In this document: piece by piece, positions 1 through 5,394 of the stretch | Layout of the letters: the number at the start of each line of letters is the position of its first letter | Position numbering within the stretch: position 1 is the first letter of the stretch | Assembly (NCBI GenBank): GCA_003820635.1 | Contig: RPOS01000182.1 | Span: forward strand, 1-5,394 | DNA: 5,394 bases | Origin: Verrucomicrobiaceae bacterium | GTDB lineage: Bacteria; Verrucomicrobiota; Verrucomicrobiae; Verrucomicrobiales; Akkermansiaceae | Reading direction: 5' to 3' | The notes under the pieces: model-generated | Seen by the model: the letters and a program-made list of their open reading frames with translations, nothing else | Database searches by the model: none | What the model was told of the DNA's origin: nothing | Position numbers and translations under genes: made by a program

Positions 1-575
1 AGATTCGGGCGGCGGGAAATTTCGCGGAGCTGTTCCCGCCAGAAGCTAAGGTCGCCGGAGGCGATGTCCGGCACGCCGCAGTGGTCGAGGATGAAGCGGG
101 TATCCGGACAGGCATCGATCAGGGCGGCACCAGCCGCAAGCTGGCGTGGAAGCAAGCAGAGATCGAAGGTAAGATCTGCCTTGCCGATGAGTGCGACGTT
201 CTCGCGGAAAAGCGAGGTTTCGGAAAGTCCGTCCGGCTGGGTGTGCAGCACGCGCCGGTAGCCGACGAGACGCGGGTGGGCGGTGGCATCGAGATGCGCG
301 GCGAAATCATCGTTTTCCGGACGGCAGGCGGCGATGACGCCCGAGATGCGGTTGGCGGGATTCTCAGCGAGCGTGCAGAAGAATGCGGCTTCGGAGGCCG
401 CTTGGTCCCATGGCACATCGACCTCCATGAAAATGGACTCGGTGATGCCGCAGCCCTCCGCCGCCGCGCGGTATTCCTCCACGCGGAACGGCTGTCCGGC
501 CAGGGCGGGGATGTCTGCGGTCCAGTCGTAGCTGAAGCGTTCCGGATTGATCAGGTGCAGGTGGGTGTCGATCAT
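1..575 (-). CDS. Amidohydrolase family 2 protein, fuconolactonase/PDC-hydrolase-like (partial, C-terminus beyond window)
   Basis: This is a metal-dependent hydrolase of the amidohydrolase-2 group (COG3618-like), whose members open lactones such as L-fuconolactone or 2-pyrone-4,6-dicarboxylate in the cytoplasm. The frame is open from the ATG at 575 to the window edge, giving 191 complete codons; the family usually has about 270-300 residues, so roughly a third is missing. The N-terminus reads MIDTHLHL, with the metal-binding HxH at residues 5 and 7. The segment VGYRRVLH lies near residues 104-111, and ILDHCGVPD (162-170, His165) matches the family's DHxGxP strand. The final catalytic Asp would lie outside the window. 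The start is 5 nt after the stop of the RraA-like gene, which suggests coupled translation. I infer a sugar-acid lactonase because of RhaM and RhaT in the same operon; a pyrone hydrolase is the main alternative. The family is secure, the substrate is not. Confidence 0.87.
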   Translation of the reverse strand, partial: MIDTHLHLINPERFSYDWTADIPALAGQPFRVEEYRAAAEGCGITESIFMEVDVPWDQAASEAAFFCTLAENPANRISGVIAACRPENDDFAAHLDATAHPRLVGYRRVLHTQPDGLSETSLFRENVALIGKADLTFDLCLLPRQLAAGAALIDACPDTRFILDHCGVPDIASGDLSFWREQLREISRRPN

Positions 576-580
576 GGCGG

Positions 581-1273
581 TCAGAACTTGCGGAATTGAA
601 GATAGGCATCCACGGGGTCCACTCCTTGGAGGATGGCGGTGCGCACCTTGTTTTCCGTGCGCAGAACCTCCTCCACCTTGTCGGTGACCTCGGCGACGAT
701 TTCCTGCGGAATGATCAGTGCGCCATCGCGGTCCGCCATCAGGTAATCGCCGGTGCGGATGGTCACGCCGCCGATGACAACGGGCTCGCCGAAGCGGTCC
801 GGCACCCAGCGGCCGACCACGTCGCGCGGCGTGTAATAGCGCGACCATACGCGGAAGCCGATCTTGGAAATGAACACCGAGTCGCGGCAGCCTCCGTCGC
901 AAAGATAACCGCGCACGCCCTTGTAGGCGAATGTTTCGGCCGACAACTCGCCCATGTGGGCCAGCGAGTCGTCGTTAGGCTGGCAGATCACCACCGCACC
1001 GTTGGGCGCGCGCGAGAGCATGCGTGTCCACTCGAGCAGCGTGGTGTGCGCTTCCACCGTGAAATCGTTGTGGCCGCTGAAGGTGAAGATGCGCCCGGCC
1101 AGGGGCCGTGTGGGATCCAGCGGGCGGATGTCCCGCGGAAGGATCTGATCCGGCAATCCCATGGCCCGCAGCGTGTCATAGACCGCTCCGGAATAACATT
1201 TTTCCAGCCGATCGCCGAACTCGTCGGTAAAATTCAATTCCTTGTTCATATCAATGTTAGGTTGGAAAATCAT
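581..1273 (-). CDS. RraA-family protein, probable oxo-acid aldolase (HMG-aldolase-like)
   Basis: This belongs to the RraA / 4-hydroxy-4-methyl-2-oxoglutarate (HMG) aldolase fold family, cytoplasmic enzymes that cleave 4-hydroxy-2-oxo acids to pyruvate with a divalent metal. From the ATG at 1273 it has 230 residues; that ATG overlaps the upstream stop as ATGA, the same junction as solute-binding protein/rhaM. A second in-frame ATG at 1249 (MNKELNF) gives 222 residues and is also plausible; neither has a clear ribosome binding site. In 222-residue numbering, the family signature is seen as MGEL (99-102), then [13 protein letters not shown] (111-123), with the active-site Arg122-Asp123 pair, and [10 protein letters not shown] (167-176) near the C-terminus. 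E. coli RraA, the RNase E inhibitor, lacks the Asp of this pair, so an enzymatic role is more likely than RNA-turnover control. Its place next to an amidohydrolase suggests a lactonase-aldolase pair. The substrate is unknown. Confidence 0.9.
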   Translation of the reverse strand: MIFQPNIDMNKELNFTDEFGDRLEKCYSGAVYDTLRAMGLPDQILPRDIRPLDPTRPLAGRIFTFSGHNDFTVEAHTTLLEWTRMLSRAPNGAVVICQPNDDSLAHMGELSAETFAYKGVRGYLCDGGCRDSVFISKIGFRVWSRYYTPRDVVGRWVPDRFGEPVVIGGVTIRTGDYLMADRDGALIIPQEIVAEVTDKVEEVLRTENKVRTAILQGVDPVDAYLQFRKF

Positions 1274-1794
1274 GCTTTGGCAGGAGCGCCGGATCCCGCA
1301 GGATCGCGGTATTTCACGGTCTGGATATGCTCGCAATACAGCACGAGTTCACCGTCGTTTTTGAAGATCTCATACGATGCCCGATAGAGGCCCATGTCGG
1401 GATACTTGGGCGATTTTTCGAGATCGGTTTTAATGGTGTAGATCGTGTCGTTGATGAACACCGGCTTGATGAAACGCAGCTTGTCGTATCCATAGCTGAA
1501 GGCGTTCACGCAGTTGGTGGCGACGAGGCCGAGGCCGGCGGAGAAAACGAAGGCACCGGCGACGAGTCGCTTGCCGAAGATGCCTTTTTCCTTGGCGAAG
1601 ATTTCGTCGGCGACGTAGGGGTGCATATCCAGCATGAGCGTGTTGAACTGCATGCTCTCACCCTCGGAAATCGTGCGGCGGATCGAGCGGATCTGGTGGC
1701 CGATGACGATGTCTTCATAGAACCAATCCTCGGCATTCCAGACGGGGACGGATGAGTGTTGTTCCTTGGGCGTGTTGTGAGGTTTGCGTTCCAT
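1270..1794 (-). CDS. MaoC-like hot-dog dehydratase
   Basis: This 174-residue protein resembles MaoC-type enoyl-CoA hydratases, particularly the mesaconyl-CoA hydratase-like branch. Visible family features are WFYEDIVIG near residues 24-32, the TISEGES segment (41-47), [10 protein letters not shown] (73-82) leading into the long hot-dog helix, and the strand [17 protein letters not shown] (110-126), which matches the family's 'KPVF.GDTL' segment. The usual catalytic signature D-x-N-P-x-H-x-D appears here as DMHPYVAD (56-63): Asp56, Pro59 and Asp63 are kept, but the His position holds Val61 and a His sits at 58 instead. Hydration of an acyl-CoA is therefore probable from the family but not assured. 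The start at 1794 is 5 nt after the rhaT stop and gives a normal N-terminus; the frame is open much further upstream only because it overlaps rhaT. It ends in a 4-nt overlap with the RraA-like gene. Together with the CoA-transferase it implies an acyl-CoA intermediate. Confidence 0.82.
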   Translation of the reverse strand: MERKPHNTPKEQHSSVPVWNAEDWFYEDIVIGHQIRSIRRTISEGESMQFNTLMLDMHPYVADEIFAKEKGIFGKRLVAGAFVFSAGLGLVATNCVNAFSYGYDKLRFIKPVFINDTIYTIKTDLEKSPKYPDMGLYRASYEIFKNDGELVLYCEHIQTVKYRDPAGSGAPAKA

Positions 1795-1799
1795 TGGGC

Positions 1800-2864
1800 T
1801 CAGTGGGGTATTGGTGCCTGATTCAGATGGTTGCCGTAGCCGATGACCAGCACGGCGAGAATCAGGATGGAGATGGCGACGGTGACAAACCGCTTGGTCG
1901 CGGGAGAGCAATCCGACCACTCGCGGCGGACGATCGCGACGAGCGTGCTGAACAGGATCAGCATGATCATGTGCAATGGCCAGCTTGCGACGCCCAGCGT
2001 GTCCATGCGGTTGTGCCCCATGCCGTAGAAAATGAACTGGAGATACCAGAGAAGACCGGCAAGGCAGCCCCAGAGGATGTTGGACCGCGGCGCGGGCTTG
2101 CCGCCGATTCCCGCACCGGCAAGCTCTCTCAAACCGCCCTTTTTCGCAAGCTGCCAGAGCGTGATGGGCAGGGTGCTGAGAAAGGCTCCGGTGCTGGCGA
2201 AGAGGAAGCGCACGTTCATCACGAGTTCTGGATTGGCTCCTTTTTTCAACGCCTCTTCGGCAACGGGATCGGCCGATCCCAGAGCGAGGCTGTAAACGGC
2301 GGAGAGGACCCCGGCGAGAACACAGAGTGGAATGCCGAGTGCGGGTCTGAAGGCAGGGCCATGGCCGCTGCCGGACTTTCTGACCTCGCGTTCCTTCCTC
2401 CTTCCGGCAAGGCCGCAAAGAATGATGCCGGCGAATCCAACCGCCACTCCTGTGAGGACAGCGTTGCCGCCGGCGCTGGATGTGATCCCGCCGAGTTTCC
2501 CCTGAATCAATGGAGTCAGGAAAAACCCGAGAACCGCCGACAGGCCGACCGCCAGGGCATAGGTGAGCGAGTAGCCGACGTAACGAATGGCAAAACCAAA
2601 TGCCATGCCGCCAAAGCCGTAGGCTGCGCCGTAGCCGAACGACATCCACATCGCTTCGCGCGGCGAGTCCGCCAGGACTTCCCAAAGATGCGGGATGAAC
2701 AGCAGCGATCCGAGAACCGGCAGCAGGAACCATGAACTCACACTCATCCAGAACCAGAAAGTTTCGTAAGTCCAGTTGCGGATCTTGTGCTGTGGAGTGA
2801 AACAAATGGCAGCAGCGAATGCGCCTATGGCGTGAAGAAGGATTCCGTGAATGGGGAAAGACAT
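1800..2864 (-). CDS. rhaT: RhaT-type L-rhamnose/proton symporter
   Basis: This is a 354-residue inner-membrane transporter very like E. coli RhaT (344 residues), which imports L-rhamnose with protons and belongs to the drug/metabolite transporter superfamily. I see about ten hydrophobic segments (near residues 4-22, 40-58, 72-94, 99-120, 135-154, 176-196, 214-233, 262-283, 292-312 and 326-344). Shared landmarks are the N-terminal GILLHAIGA (7-15), the W-x-ETFW segment (31-37), RYVGYSL (94-100) and [15 protein letters not shown] (270-284), which parallels the GLMWYLQFFFYAWGH stretch of E. coli RhaT. A basic cytoplasmic loop lies near 154-164. The start codon is 18 nt after the CoA-transferase stop, without a clear Shine-Dalgarno sequence. 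Its presence in an operon with rhamnose mutarotase supports L-rhamnose or a close 6-deoxyhexose as substrate. Many RhaT homologues are uncharacterised, so the exact sugar remains inferred. Confidence 0.9.
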   Translation of the reverse strand: MSFPIHGILLHAIGAFAAAICFTPQHKIRNWTYETFWFWMSVSSWFLLPVLGSLLFIPHLWEVLADSPREAMWMSFGYGAAYGFGGMAFGFAIRYVGYSLTYALAVGLSAVLGFFLTPLIQGKLGGITSSAGGNAVLTGVAVGFAGIILCGLAGRRKEREVRKSGSGHGPAFRPALGIPLCVLAGVLSAVYSLALGSADPVAEEALKKGANPELVMNVRFLFASTGAFLSTLPITLWQLAKKGGLRELAGAGIGGKPAPRSNILWGCLAGLLWYLQFIFYGMGHNRMDTLGVASWPLHMIMLILFSTLVAIVRREWSDCSPATKRFVTVAISILILAVLVIGYGNHLNQAPIPH

Positions 2865-2882
2865 TGGGTTTTGCCAGGCCTG

Positions 2883-4046
2883 TTAAATTCCGAGTTCCGC
2901 GTCGATGTCCGCGGTGTGCTGACCGATGGCGGGTGCGCCAAGCGGGGATTTTGAAATCGCGCCGTCAATACGGATCGGGCAGCGCAGGGTCTTGAGCGGA
3001 GTGCCGGCGGGACAGAAGATCTCCTGTTCCATGTCGAGAACGCGGTAGCCTTCGGTTCGGCGGAGGCGTTCCCAGCTCAAGACATCCGCGCACCAGATAT
3101 CGGCGGGCTCGAGGATGGAAAGCCAGTGGGCGGTGGTGTCGGTGGCAAGATGGTCGCGGAGGACGGATTTGATTTTGTCGCGCTGGTCGAACCATGACTG
3201 ACGCTCCTGATAGGCAAGCAGCTCGGGGCAATCCAGCAGCTCTCCGAGGACCGGGATCGATCCCATGGCGAGTGCGAGGTGCCCGTCGGCGGTGGGGTAG
3301 ATGCCGTAGGGCGCGCCGAGATAGGCATGGGCATTGCGGACGGCGCTGCGCTGCGGAGCCCTTTCGCCATCGTTGAGGTGGGTGGTGATGACTTCGAACT
3401 GGAGATCGAGGATGGATTCCAACAGGCTGACCTCCACTCGCCCGCCTTCATGTGTCACGCCACGGCGGACAAGGCAGGCGAGGATGCCCTGCACGAGATG
3501 GGCGCTTGCAGTTAGATCCGCGACAGCGAGACCCATGGGGACTGGACCATCACCTTCGTCTCCGGTCAGCCATGAGAGGCCGGACATCGACTGGGCAAGC
3601 AGGTCCTGGCCGGGCTTGCCAACCCATGGGCCCTGGCTGCCGTATCCGGTGACGGTGGCATAGACGAGGCGCGGGTTGATGGTGCGGACGGCTTCATAAC
3701 CCAGTCCGAGCTTGTCCATCACGCCGGGTCGGAAATTTTCAATCAGCACGTCTGCATTGGCGATGAGGTGGCGGACCTTCTCCAGGTCGGCGGGATCCTT
3801 GAGGTTGGCGGCGTAACCCTGCTTGTTGCGGTTGATCGAGTGGAAGAGCGTGCTGTCCCCTTCAACGCCAAGGTTGGATATATAGAGCTGGCGGCAGATG
3901 TCGCCGGTTCCGGGGCGCTCGATCTTGATGACGCGCGCACCGAGGTCAGCCAGGCGCATGGCGGCGGCTGGCCCCGCAAGGAACTGGGAGAAGTCGAGGA
4001 CGATGAGGCCGTTGAGAGGGAGAGATGAACATGAAACATTAAACAT
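2883..4046 (-). CDS. Class III (CaiB/BaiF family) CoA-transferase
   Basis: This 387-residue protein, close to the usual family length of about 400, would transfer CoA between carboxylic acids in the cytoplasm through an enzyme-bound aspartyl-CoA thioester. Family features in order: [18 protein letters not shown] (9-26), [18 protein letters not shown] (32-49), [12 protein letters not shown] (72-83), [16 protein letters not shown] (103-118), GYGSQGPW (134-141), [12 protein letters not shown] (147-158), then AVADL (174-178), whose Asp177 corresponds to the catalytic aspartate. The C-terminal [12 protein letters not shown] (370-381) matches the family's closing motif. The only in-frame ATG ahead of the conserved LPLNGL is at 4046, and it lies inside the left repeat array of the neighbouring cassette, so residues 1-8 (MFNVSCSS) are repeat-derived. 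The frame continues upstream without a start to the stop of the four-helix-bundle gene. The acyl substrate cannot be read from sequence; the adjacent MaoC-like gene suggests its product is dehydrated or hydrated as a CoA ester. Confidence 0.9.
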   Translation of the reverse strand: MFNVSCSSLPLNGLIVLDFSQFLAGPAAAMRLADLGARVIKIERPGTGDICRQLYISNLGVEGDSTLFHSINRNKQGYAANLKDPADLEKVRHLIANADVLIENFRPGVMDKLGLGYEAVRTINPRLVYATVTGYGSQGPWVGKPGQDLLAQSMSGLSWLTGDEGDGPVPMGLAVADLTASAHLVQGILACLVRRGVTHEGGRVEVSLLESILDLQFEVITTHLNDGERAPQRSAVRNAHAYLGAPYGIYPTADGHLALAMGSIPVLGELLDCPELLAYQERQSWFDQRDKIKSVLRDHLATDTTAHWLSILEPADIWCADVLSWERLRRTEGYRVLDMEQEIFCPAGTPLKTLRCPIRIDGAISKSPLGAPAIGQHTADIDAELGI

Positions 4047-4060
4047 GAAACTTAAAACGT
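4027..4060 (+). repeat. Left inverted repeat array (14-nt AACATGAAAC units)
   Basis: On the plus strand this AT-rich stretch has two successive 14-nt units beginning AACATGAAAC at 4028 and 4042, and a decayed third beginning AACGTTTAGG at 4056. An 8-nt palindrome, AAACGTTT, lies at its inner end (4055-4062). It pairs as an inverted repeat with 4474-4507: 27 of 34 positions match when the right copy is reverse-complemented. It contains the ATG of the CoA-transferase gene (4046). Confidence 0.85.
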
Positions 4061-4079
4061 TTAGGGTTGTGATGTGGAT

Positions 4080-4475
4080 CTATTTAGGGGGATTGGCGCT
4101 CTTCTTTGCGGAGTTCTCGGCGGACGTGCGGATGCTGGTGACGAAGATGCGGATCAGTTCGTCGGTTTCTTGAAGAAGAGGGTCCAGGTTTGTGGGGCTT
4201 TGGAGGAGTGGGACATTCTTGCTGAGTCTCAGCCAACGCCACGTTTCTTTCAGTTCCTTTAAGCCAACCTTCATCTTATGCCGGAAATCCTCCGGCGATT
4301 CCGCGGCTTGCGCCTCGCCGTGTTGGGACAAGGGATTGGTTCCCGACCGCAACAACTGTCCCGCCACATGCCTGCCCGCGAGCGTCGGTGGCAACGACTC
4401 GACAAGCCGAATGATCCGCGTCGCATACTCCAGCAACCGATCCTCCAGATCATACTTCGGCTTTCCCTCTTTCAT
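4080..4475 (-). CDS. Four-helix-bundle protein, S23/23S rRNA intervening-sequence type
   Basis: This is a 131-residue, mostly helical protein of the small four-helix-bundle family (TIGR02436-like) first known from intervening sequences in 23S rRNA and related to the Avd proteins of diversity-generating retroelements. Predicted helices lie near residues 9-28, 34-58, 61-84 and 97-120. The family core is visible as LLRSGTNPLSQHGEAQAAES (41-60) followed by DFRHKMKVGLKELKETWRWL (63-82), equivalent to the usual 'R..tSi..Ni.EA......Df..k..iA..E..Et.yWL' pattern. The C-terminus is a Lys/Pro-rich tail. No catalytic residues are evident; members are thought to form ring-shaped oligomers that bind nucleic acid. 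The start at 4475 falls in the right repeat array. It is co-directional with the operon but functionally unrelated to sugar uptake, and lies between two inverted repeat arrays, so I read it as an inserted module. Family placement is good; function is unknown. Confidence 0.85.
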   Translation of the reverse strand: MKEGKPKYDLEDRLLEYATRIIRLVESLPPTLAGRHVAGQLLRSGTNPLSQHGEAQAAESPEDFRHKMKVGLKELKETWRWLRLSKNVPLLQSPTNLDPLLQETDELIRIFVTSIRTSAENSAKKSANPPK

Positions 4476-4507
4476 GTTCGAGGTTTCATGTTTCGTGTTT
4501 CACGTTC
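4474..4507 (-). repeat. Right inverted repeat array (14-nt AACATGAAAC units)
   Basis: Read on the minus strand, this has three 14-nt units starting at 4506 (AACGTGAAAC), 4492 (AACATGAAAC) and 4478 (AACATGAAAG, which runs into the ORF to 4465). It is the inverted partner of 4027-4060. The first unit contains the TGA stop of rhaM (4502-4500) and the third contains the ATG of the four-helix-bundle gene (4475). The CATG core of each unit is palindromic, so each intact unit offers an ATG on both strands. Confidence 0.85.
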
Positions 4508-4844
4508 CCTCCCAATAAAAAACCTCCTCCATCGGTGCCCAGCATTCGCCAGGAGCGAGGCCGTCGAAGGGTTTGAGGCAAGGCTTGCAGACATCCCACC
4601 AGCGCTGGGTTTCTTCGTCGCCGGCGATGGCCGCCATGTCGGCATCGAAGTCATCGCCGGTGTATTCGAAGTAGGTGAAGAGGAAATGCCGCCCGTCATC
4701 GAAGGTGCGGAAATAGATCGAGTAGTTCCGGATGTTGGAACCGGAAATCCGGCGCAGGACTCCCGGCCACGCGTTGGCGTGGAGTTTCCGGTATTCCTCC
4801 AGTTTTTCAGGAAGCACCTCGGTGACGGAGCCGAATCGTTTCAT
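4500..4844 (-). CDS. rhaM: L-rhamnose mutarotase
   Basis: This 114-residue protein matches RhaM (about 104 residues in E. coli), which interconverts the alpha and beta anomers of L-rhamnose so that the enzyme-preferred form is supplied after uptake. The active-site residues of the E. coli enzyme are found at the same positions: Tyr18 and His22 in EEYRKLHANAWP, and Tyr41 in RNYSIYF. The RWWDVCKP stretch (81-88) with the Trp pair and the closing EEVFYWE (106-112) also match. The protein is cytoplasmic and dimeric in characterised members. Its start overlaps the stop of the solute-binding protein gene as ATGA, so the two are probably translationally coupled. The TGA stop and the last residues (Gly-Thr) fall within the right repeat array, indicating that the original 3' end was replaced by repeat sequence while leaving the enzyme core intact. 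Related mutarotases may act on other deoxy-sugars. Confidence 0.93.
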   Translation of the reverse strand: MKRFGSVTEVLPEKLEEYRKLHANAWPGVLRRISGSNIRNYSIYFRTFDDGRHFLFTYFEYTGDDFDADMAAIAGDEETQRWWDVCKPCLKPFDGLAPGECWAPMEEVFYWEGT

Positions 4845-5394
4845 GGTTGGGGTGCGTTGAGATAGTTCCGATAGAGGCGGTTGATTTCCGCGGCGGCATC
4901 AGATGGTGAAAGGGTCCCACTCCCGCAGGAGCGGGCAATCGGTGTGGCGGCGTCCTGGAAATCCATGTAGCCCGGGAATTGCGGACGCAGCAGCGATTCG
5001 TCGAGCGTTTGCAGGGTGTCGCGGAAAAAACCGTTGCTGGCTTCGTTCACTGCGTCGTCGATCCAGGCGGCGCGGTGTCCGGGCTGTCCACCCGATTGGA
5101 AATAGACACCCATCTGCGTCTCCGGTGCGGCGGTAAACGCGGCGAAATCCATGCAGGCGTGCGCGTGTTTGGTTTTCGAAGAGACTGCGAGGCCCGCGCC
5201 GCCAAGGGTGGAACGGAGGCGTTGGCCGTTGAAGGTTACCAGGTCGCCTGCTTTAAGCGGAAACGGTGCGTAGCGCGGGCGCGAGTAGTTTGAGTAGCCG
5301 TAGGCGAAGGGGCAGTATGCCGCGCGCGGATCACTCGTTCGGGACATCCACTCGGCGGTGCGGATCGGGTTGCGCTCCAGGCAGGCGGGATCGC
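4841..5394 (-). CDS. ABC-type extracellular sugar-binding protein, C-terminal part (partial, N-terminus beyond window)
   Basis: The open frame gives 183 residues up to the TGA at 4843-4841 and continues past the window edge, so the signal peptide and N-terminal lobe are not seen; full family members have about 400-450 residues. It resembles the C-terminal half of family 1 extracellular solute-binding proteins: LRSTLGGAGLAVSSKTKHAHACMDFAAF in the window (split here as LGGAGLAVSS followed by KTKHAHACMDF), then FQSGGQPGHRAAW, where the family has a conserved gGqPghraaW segment, then RPQFPGYMDFQDAA and a C-terminal helical end with INRLYRNYL. It would bind a sugar outside the membrane and deliver it to an ABC permease, which is not in this window. 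It overlaps rhaM by 4 nt, so the ligand may be L-rhamnose or a rhamnose-containing saccharide (inference). The ATG at 5347 is internal to the domain and is not taken as the start. Confidence 0.78.
   Translation of the reverse strand, partial: DPACLERNPIRTAEWMSRTSDPRAAYCPFAYGYSNYSRPRYAPFPLKAGDLVTFNGQRLRSTLGGAGLAVSSKTKHAHACMDFAAFTAAPETQMGVYFQSGGQPGHRAAWIDDAVNEASNGFFRDTLQTLDESLLRPQFPGYMDFQDAATPIARSCGSGTLSPSDAAAEINRLYRNYLNAPQP

Larger units (their letters stand above)
4027..4507 (-). mobile_element. Putative four-helix-bundle cassette bounded by inverted repeats
   Basis: The unit comprises the S23-type four-helix-bundle gene plus the two inverted arrays, about 481 nt in all. It sits between two metabolic genes of the same operon that would otherwise be neighbours, and no transposase or reverse transcriptase is encoded in it. 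I see no target-site duplication immediately outside the arrays. Calling it mobile is an inference from the inverted ends and from the functional mismatch with the surrounding operon; a locally maintained repeat-flanked gene is the alternative. Confidence 0.45.

Noticed and set aside
81..599. Plus-strand frame of 172 codons
   Set aside because: It is antisense to the amidohydrolase, whose minus-strand frame shows the HxH and DHxG motifs.
596..1387. Plus-strand frame of 263 codons
   Set aside because: It is antisense to the clearly recognisable RraA-family gene and carries no motif of its own.
1752..2735. Long plus-strand frame (327 codons)
   Set aside because: It is antisense to rhaT and the MaoC gene, has no recognisable domain, and its composition is typical of a shadow frame in GC-rich coding DNA.
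1795..2805. A 511-codon minus-strand frame extending the MaoC-like gene far upstream
   Set aside because: The upstream part overlaps rhaT in another frame, is very Arg/Pro/His-rich and shows no family features. The MaoC fold is complete from the ATG at 1794, 5 nt after the rhaT stop.
3743..4039. ATG at 4039 as an alternative start for the CoA-transferase
   Set aside because: It is in a different frame and yields a Ser/Thr/Pro-rich shadow protein; only the ATG at 4046 leads into the conserved LPLNGL start of the family.
4055..4062. AAACGTTT palindrome as an operator or terminator
   Set aside because: It is only 8 nt long, has no loop or following T-run, and is adequately explained as the inner edge of the degenerate repeat array.
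4027..4507. CRISPR array or REP element reading of the AACATGAAAC repeats
   Set aside because: The units are 14 nt apart with only four variable bases and are arranged as two inverted groups around an ORF, so there are no spacers of CRISPR length and no REP-type hairpin unit.
4027..4507. The cassette as a true rRNA intervening sequence
   Set aside because: S23-type proteins were first found in 23S rRNA genes, but the flanks here are protein-coding genes (rhaM and the CoA-transferase), with no rRNA sequence.
4278..4865. Plus-strand frame of 195 codons across the cassette and rhaM
   Set aside because: It is antisense to two recognisable genes and crosses the repeat array; no domain is visible.

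Overview
This window is one dense, single-direction operon segment. Every gene I can support lies on the minus strand, so transcription runs from position 5394 towards position 1, and both end genes are cut by the window edges. The sequence is GC-rich. Genes are separated by 4-nt ATGA overlaps or very short gaps, and I see no clear Shine-Dalgarno sequences. Together with the scattered-type four-helix-bundle ORF bordered by AACATGAAAC repeats, this suggests a Verrucomicrobiota or other PVC-group bacterium. That is an inference of moderate confidence, because no rRNA or other marker gene is present.

In transcription order: (1) the C-terminal part of an ABC sugar-type solute-binding protein (5394-4841); (2) L-rhamnose mutarotase RhaM (4844-4500); (3) a four-helix-bundle protein of the 23S rRNA intervening-sequence (S23) type (4475-4080), framed by inverted arrays of a 14-nt repeat; (4) a class III (CaiB/BaiF) CoA-transferase (4046-2883); (5) a RhaT-type L-rhamnose/proton symporter (2864-1800); (6) a MaoC-like hot-dog dehydratase with an altered catalytic dyad (1794-1270); (7) an RraA-family aldolase-like enzyme (1273-581); (8) the N-terminal part of an amidohydrolase of the fuconolactonase / 2-pyrone-4,6-dicarboxylate hydrolase group (575-1).

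RhaM, RhaT and the solute-binding protein point to uptake and anomer interconversion of L-rhamnose or a related deoxy-sugar. The amidohydrolase and RraA-type enzyme fit a lactonase plus a pyruvate-releasing aldolase, as in non-phosphorylative sugar-acid or oxo-acid catabolism. The CoA-transferase and MaoC protein do not belong to any rhamnose route I know and suggest an acyl-CoA step, so the operon may encode an undescribed catabolic route. No rhamnose isomerase, kinase, dehydrogenase or dehydratase is present here.

The most unusual structure is the four-helix-bundle cassette (4027-4507). Its inverted repeat ends supply the stop codon of rhaM on one side and the start codon of the CoA-transferase on the other, as if it had inserted into the operon without breaking it. 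I found no RNA genes, CRISPR array, promoter or convincing terminator. No gene-free stretch exceeds 35 nt.
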